Shown one piece after another: positions 32,382 to 33,764 of a stretch of 33,764 nucleotides of DNA (the stretch's first letter is position 1; each line of letters begins with the position of its first letter). The notes below the pieces were generated by a model. That model searched no databases. It had not been told where the DNA came from and saw nothing but the letters and a program-made list of their open reading frames with translations. This stretch comes from an uncultured Alphaproteobacteria bacterium. Lineage in GTDB: Bacteria > Pseudomonadota > Alphaproteobacteria > HIMB59 > GCA-002718135. The position numbers and the translations under genes are program-made. The stretch is taken from assembly GCA_902588745.1 (NCBI GenBank), contig CACIQI010000013.1, positions 1-33,764 on the forward strand, read 5' to 3'.

Positions 32382-33416
32382 ATGACAACATATAAAGAAG
32401 CAGGTGTTGATATAGAAAATACAGATGCCCTTGTTGAAGATATTTCTGAGCTAAGCAAATCAACTAACAGAAACGGAAATTTTGATAAAATTGGTGGATT
32501 TGGTGGTATTTTTGATCTTAAAAATTGTGGATATGAAGATCCTTTATTGGTCTCTGGTACAGATGGCATAGGGACAAAAATATTACTAGGGATTGAAACT
32601 GACATTTTAGATGGTTTGGGTCATGATCTTGTTGGTATGTGCCTTAATGATATTCTTTGCCACGGTGCAGAGCCATTATTTTTTTTAGATTATTATGCTT
32701 CTTCCAAGATTGATAAAAATTCTTTTTTAAAAATTATGAAAAGCATCACTGAAGCTTGTAAGATAAATAATTGTTCTCTTATTGGTGGTGAAACAGCAGA
32801 GATGCCTGGGCTCTATAAAAAAGATGATTTTGATTTTGCTGGATTTTGTGTTGGTGCAGTGGAGAGAAAAAAAATTTTACCTAAAAGAAATCTCATGAAA
32901 GAAGATGATCTTATATATGGGATTAGATCTTCGGGTTTTCACTCAAATGGATATTCTCTCATTAGAAAGGTTTTAAAAGATAAAAATATAGATTTACAAA
33001 AAAAAACAGAATTTAAATCATCTTACGAAACAAATGCAGCAGCCTTAATGGCTCCAACAAAATTATATTTTCCTTTTTTAAAAAATATTTTAACAACAAA
33101 TCTTATCAACGGTATTTCGCATATAACAGGCGGAGGTATTGTTGGTAATGCACCAAGAATGCTATCTGAAAATTTATCAGCAAGGATTGATAAAAAATTT
33201 ATTTGTGATGAAGAAATTTTTCAATGGTTTCAAAGTTTAGCTAACATTTCAGAAGAAGAAATGTTCAAGACCTTTAATTGTGGATTAGGTTTGATAATGA
33301 CTATTTCAAAAAATAATTACAAAGAATTTGAACAATTAATAAAAGATGAAAATTTAGATATTTTTGAAATTGGGAAAATAGAAGTTAACAAATCATCAAG
33401 GTGCACAATTAGTTGA
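32382..33416 (+). CDS. purM: Phosphoribosylformylglycinamidine cyclo-ligase (AIR synthetase)
   Basis: A 344-residue PurM. The N-terminus reads MTTYKEAGVDIENTDALV as in the family; the ATP/substrate motifs SGTDGIGTK and HDLVGMCLNDI and the LIGGETAEMPG signature are intact, and HITGGGIVGN lies in the C-terminal half. It closes the imidazole ring, FGAM to AIR. It is followed directly by purN with overlapping codons. Confidence 0.96.
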   Translation: MTTYKEAGVDIENTDALVEDISELSKSTNRNGNFDKIGGFGGIFDLKNCGYEDPLLVSGTDGIGTKILLGIETDILDGLGHDLVGMCLNDILCHGAEPLFFLDYYASSKIDKNSFLKIMKSITEACKINNCSLIGGETAEMPGLYKKDDFDFAGFCVGAVERKKILPKRNLMKEDDLIYGIRSSGFHSNGYSLIRKVLKDKNIDLQKKTEFKSSYETNAAALMAPTKLYFPFLKNILTTNLINGISHITGGGIVGNAPRMLSENLSARIDKKFICDEEIFQWFQSLANISEEEMFKTFNCGLGLIMTISKNNYKEFEQLIKDENLDIFEIGKIEVNKSSRCTIS

Positions 33417-33764
33417 AAAAATTACAAGTTGCTATTTTCATATCGGGAAGAGGTTCCAATTTAGAATCACTAATACAATCATCATTGAAAAAACAAAGTT
33501 TAGTAGAGGTTCAATTAGTAGTCTCTAATAACTCCAAAGCAAAAGGTTTAACTATTGCCAAAAAAAATAAAATTCCATTCATACATTTTATTCCAAGAAA
33601 AAATTTTGAAAACAGAGTCATGAAGTATCTAAAAAATATAGATATCATTTGTTTGGCTGGTTTTATGCAAGTTTTAGACTCAATATTTGTCAGGCAGTGG
33701 CGATCGCGATTAATCAATATTCATCCATCTTATCTTCCAGCTTTCAAAGGCTTAAATGCTCAAG
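33413..33764 (+). CDS. purN: Phosphoribosylglycinamide formyltransferase, N-terminal part (cut by window)
   Basis: Translated by hand from TTG 33413, which overlaps the purM stop as TTGA. The 117 visible residues include the IFISGRGSNLESL phosphate-binding loop, LAGFMQVL and INIHPSYLPAFKG with the catalytic Asn-His pair. It transfers a formyl group from 10-formyl-THF to GAR. The end, including the catalytic Asp, lies beyond the window. A TTG start fits because no ATG precedes the first conserved strand. Confidence 0.92.
   Translation, partial: MKKLQVAIFISGRGSNLESLIQSSLKKQSLVEVQLVVSNNSKAKGLTIAKKNKIPFIHFIPRKNFENRVMKYLKNIDIICLAGFMQVLDSIFVRQWRSRLINIHPSYLPAFKGLNAQ

Noticed and set aside
1..33764. 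CRISPR arrays, tRNA genes, insertion sequences, phage or toxin-antitoxin loci
   Set aside because: I saw no direct-repeat arrays, no cloverleaf-like sequences and no transposase, integrase or toxin motifs on either strand.

Overview
The window is a gene-dense, very AT-rich piece (roughly 30% GC by eye) of a streamlined, probably marine, alphaproteobacterial chromosome. Three things point to Alphaproteobacteria: an F0 operon with separate b and b' subunits (atpI-atpB-atpE-atpF'-atpF) and no F1 genes beside it; the mutY / DciA-like (DUF721) / DsbA-like / smc neighbourhood; and the ispH-thrB-rnhA order. Small intergenic gaps, overlapping stop/start codons and convergent genes 0 to 20 nt apart suggest a reduced oligotroph genome. 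A SAR11-like or HIMB59/AEGEAN-169-like lineage is my guess from style, not from a marker gene. I saw no rRNA, tRNA, CRISPR, IS element or phage gene.

Region 1 (1-4445) is an oxygenase cassette: two integral-membrane fatty-acid-desaturase paralogs, a sterol-desaturase-type di-iron hydroxylase, a Rieske ferredoxin, a ferredoxin reductase and a divergent PanB-like protein. The first desaturase (minus strand) and the reductase (plus strand) are both cut mid-gene at the same place, around 566-586 in an A-rich tract. This is either a real deletion/inversion scar or an assembly/amplification chimera.

Region 2 (4490-18481) is a sugar-acid and hydroxy-acid catabolic island. It holds an SMP-30 lactonase, an arabinonate-dehydratase-like Fe-S enzyme, a rhamnonate/fuconate-type enolase-superfamily dehydratase, a PdxA-like dehydrogenase, an amidohydrolase lactonase, a RhaM-type mutarotase, a Gfo/Idh dehydrogenase, a PhyH dioxygenase, an FAD-linked D-lactate-dehydrogenase-type oxidase, an Ldh_2 imino-acid/hydroxy-acid reductase, a beta-lactamase-fold serine hydrolase, an EamA transporter and a xylulokinase. 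Mutarotase, dehydrogenase, lactonase and dehydratase fit a non-phosphorylative oxidative route for a deoxysugar or pentose. No sugar-uptake system or transcription factor is present in the island.

Region 3 (18502-28619) is core genome: yceI, rnhA, thrB and ispH, then a minus-strand run dciA-like > dsbA-like > smc > atpI > atpB > atpE > atpF' > atpF, with mutY divergent from it. The SMC is short-armed (about 880 residues).

Region 4 (28620-33764) holds purine synthesis: purQ and a 975-residue purL carrying a PurS-like N-terminal region (minus) diverge from purM and the start of purN (plus) across a 73-nt spacer with palindromic sequence.
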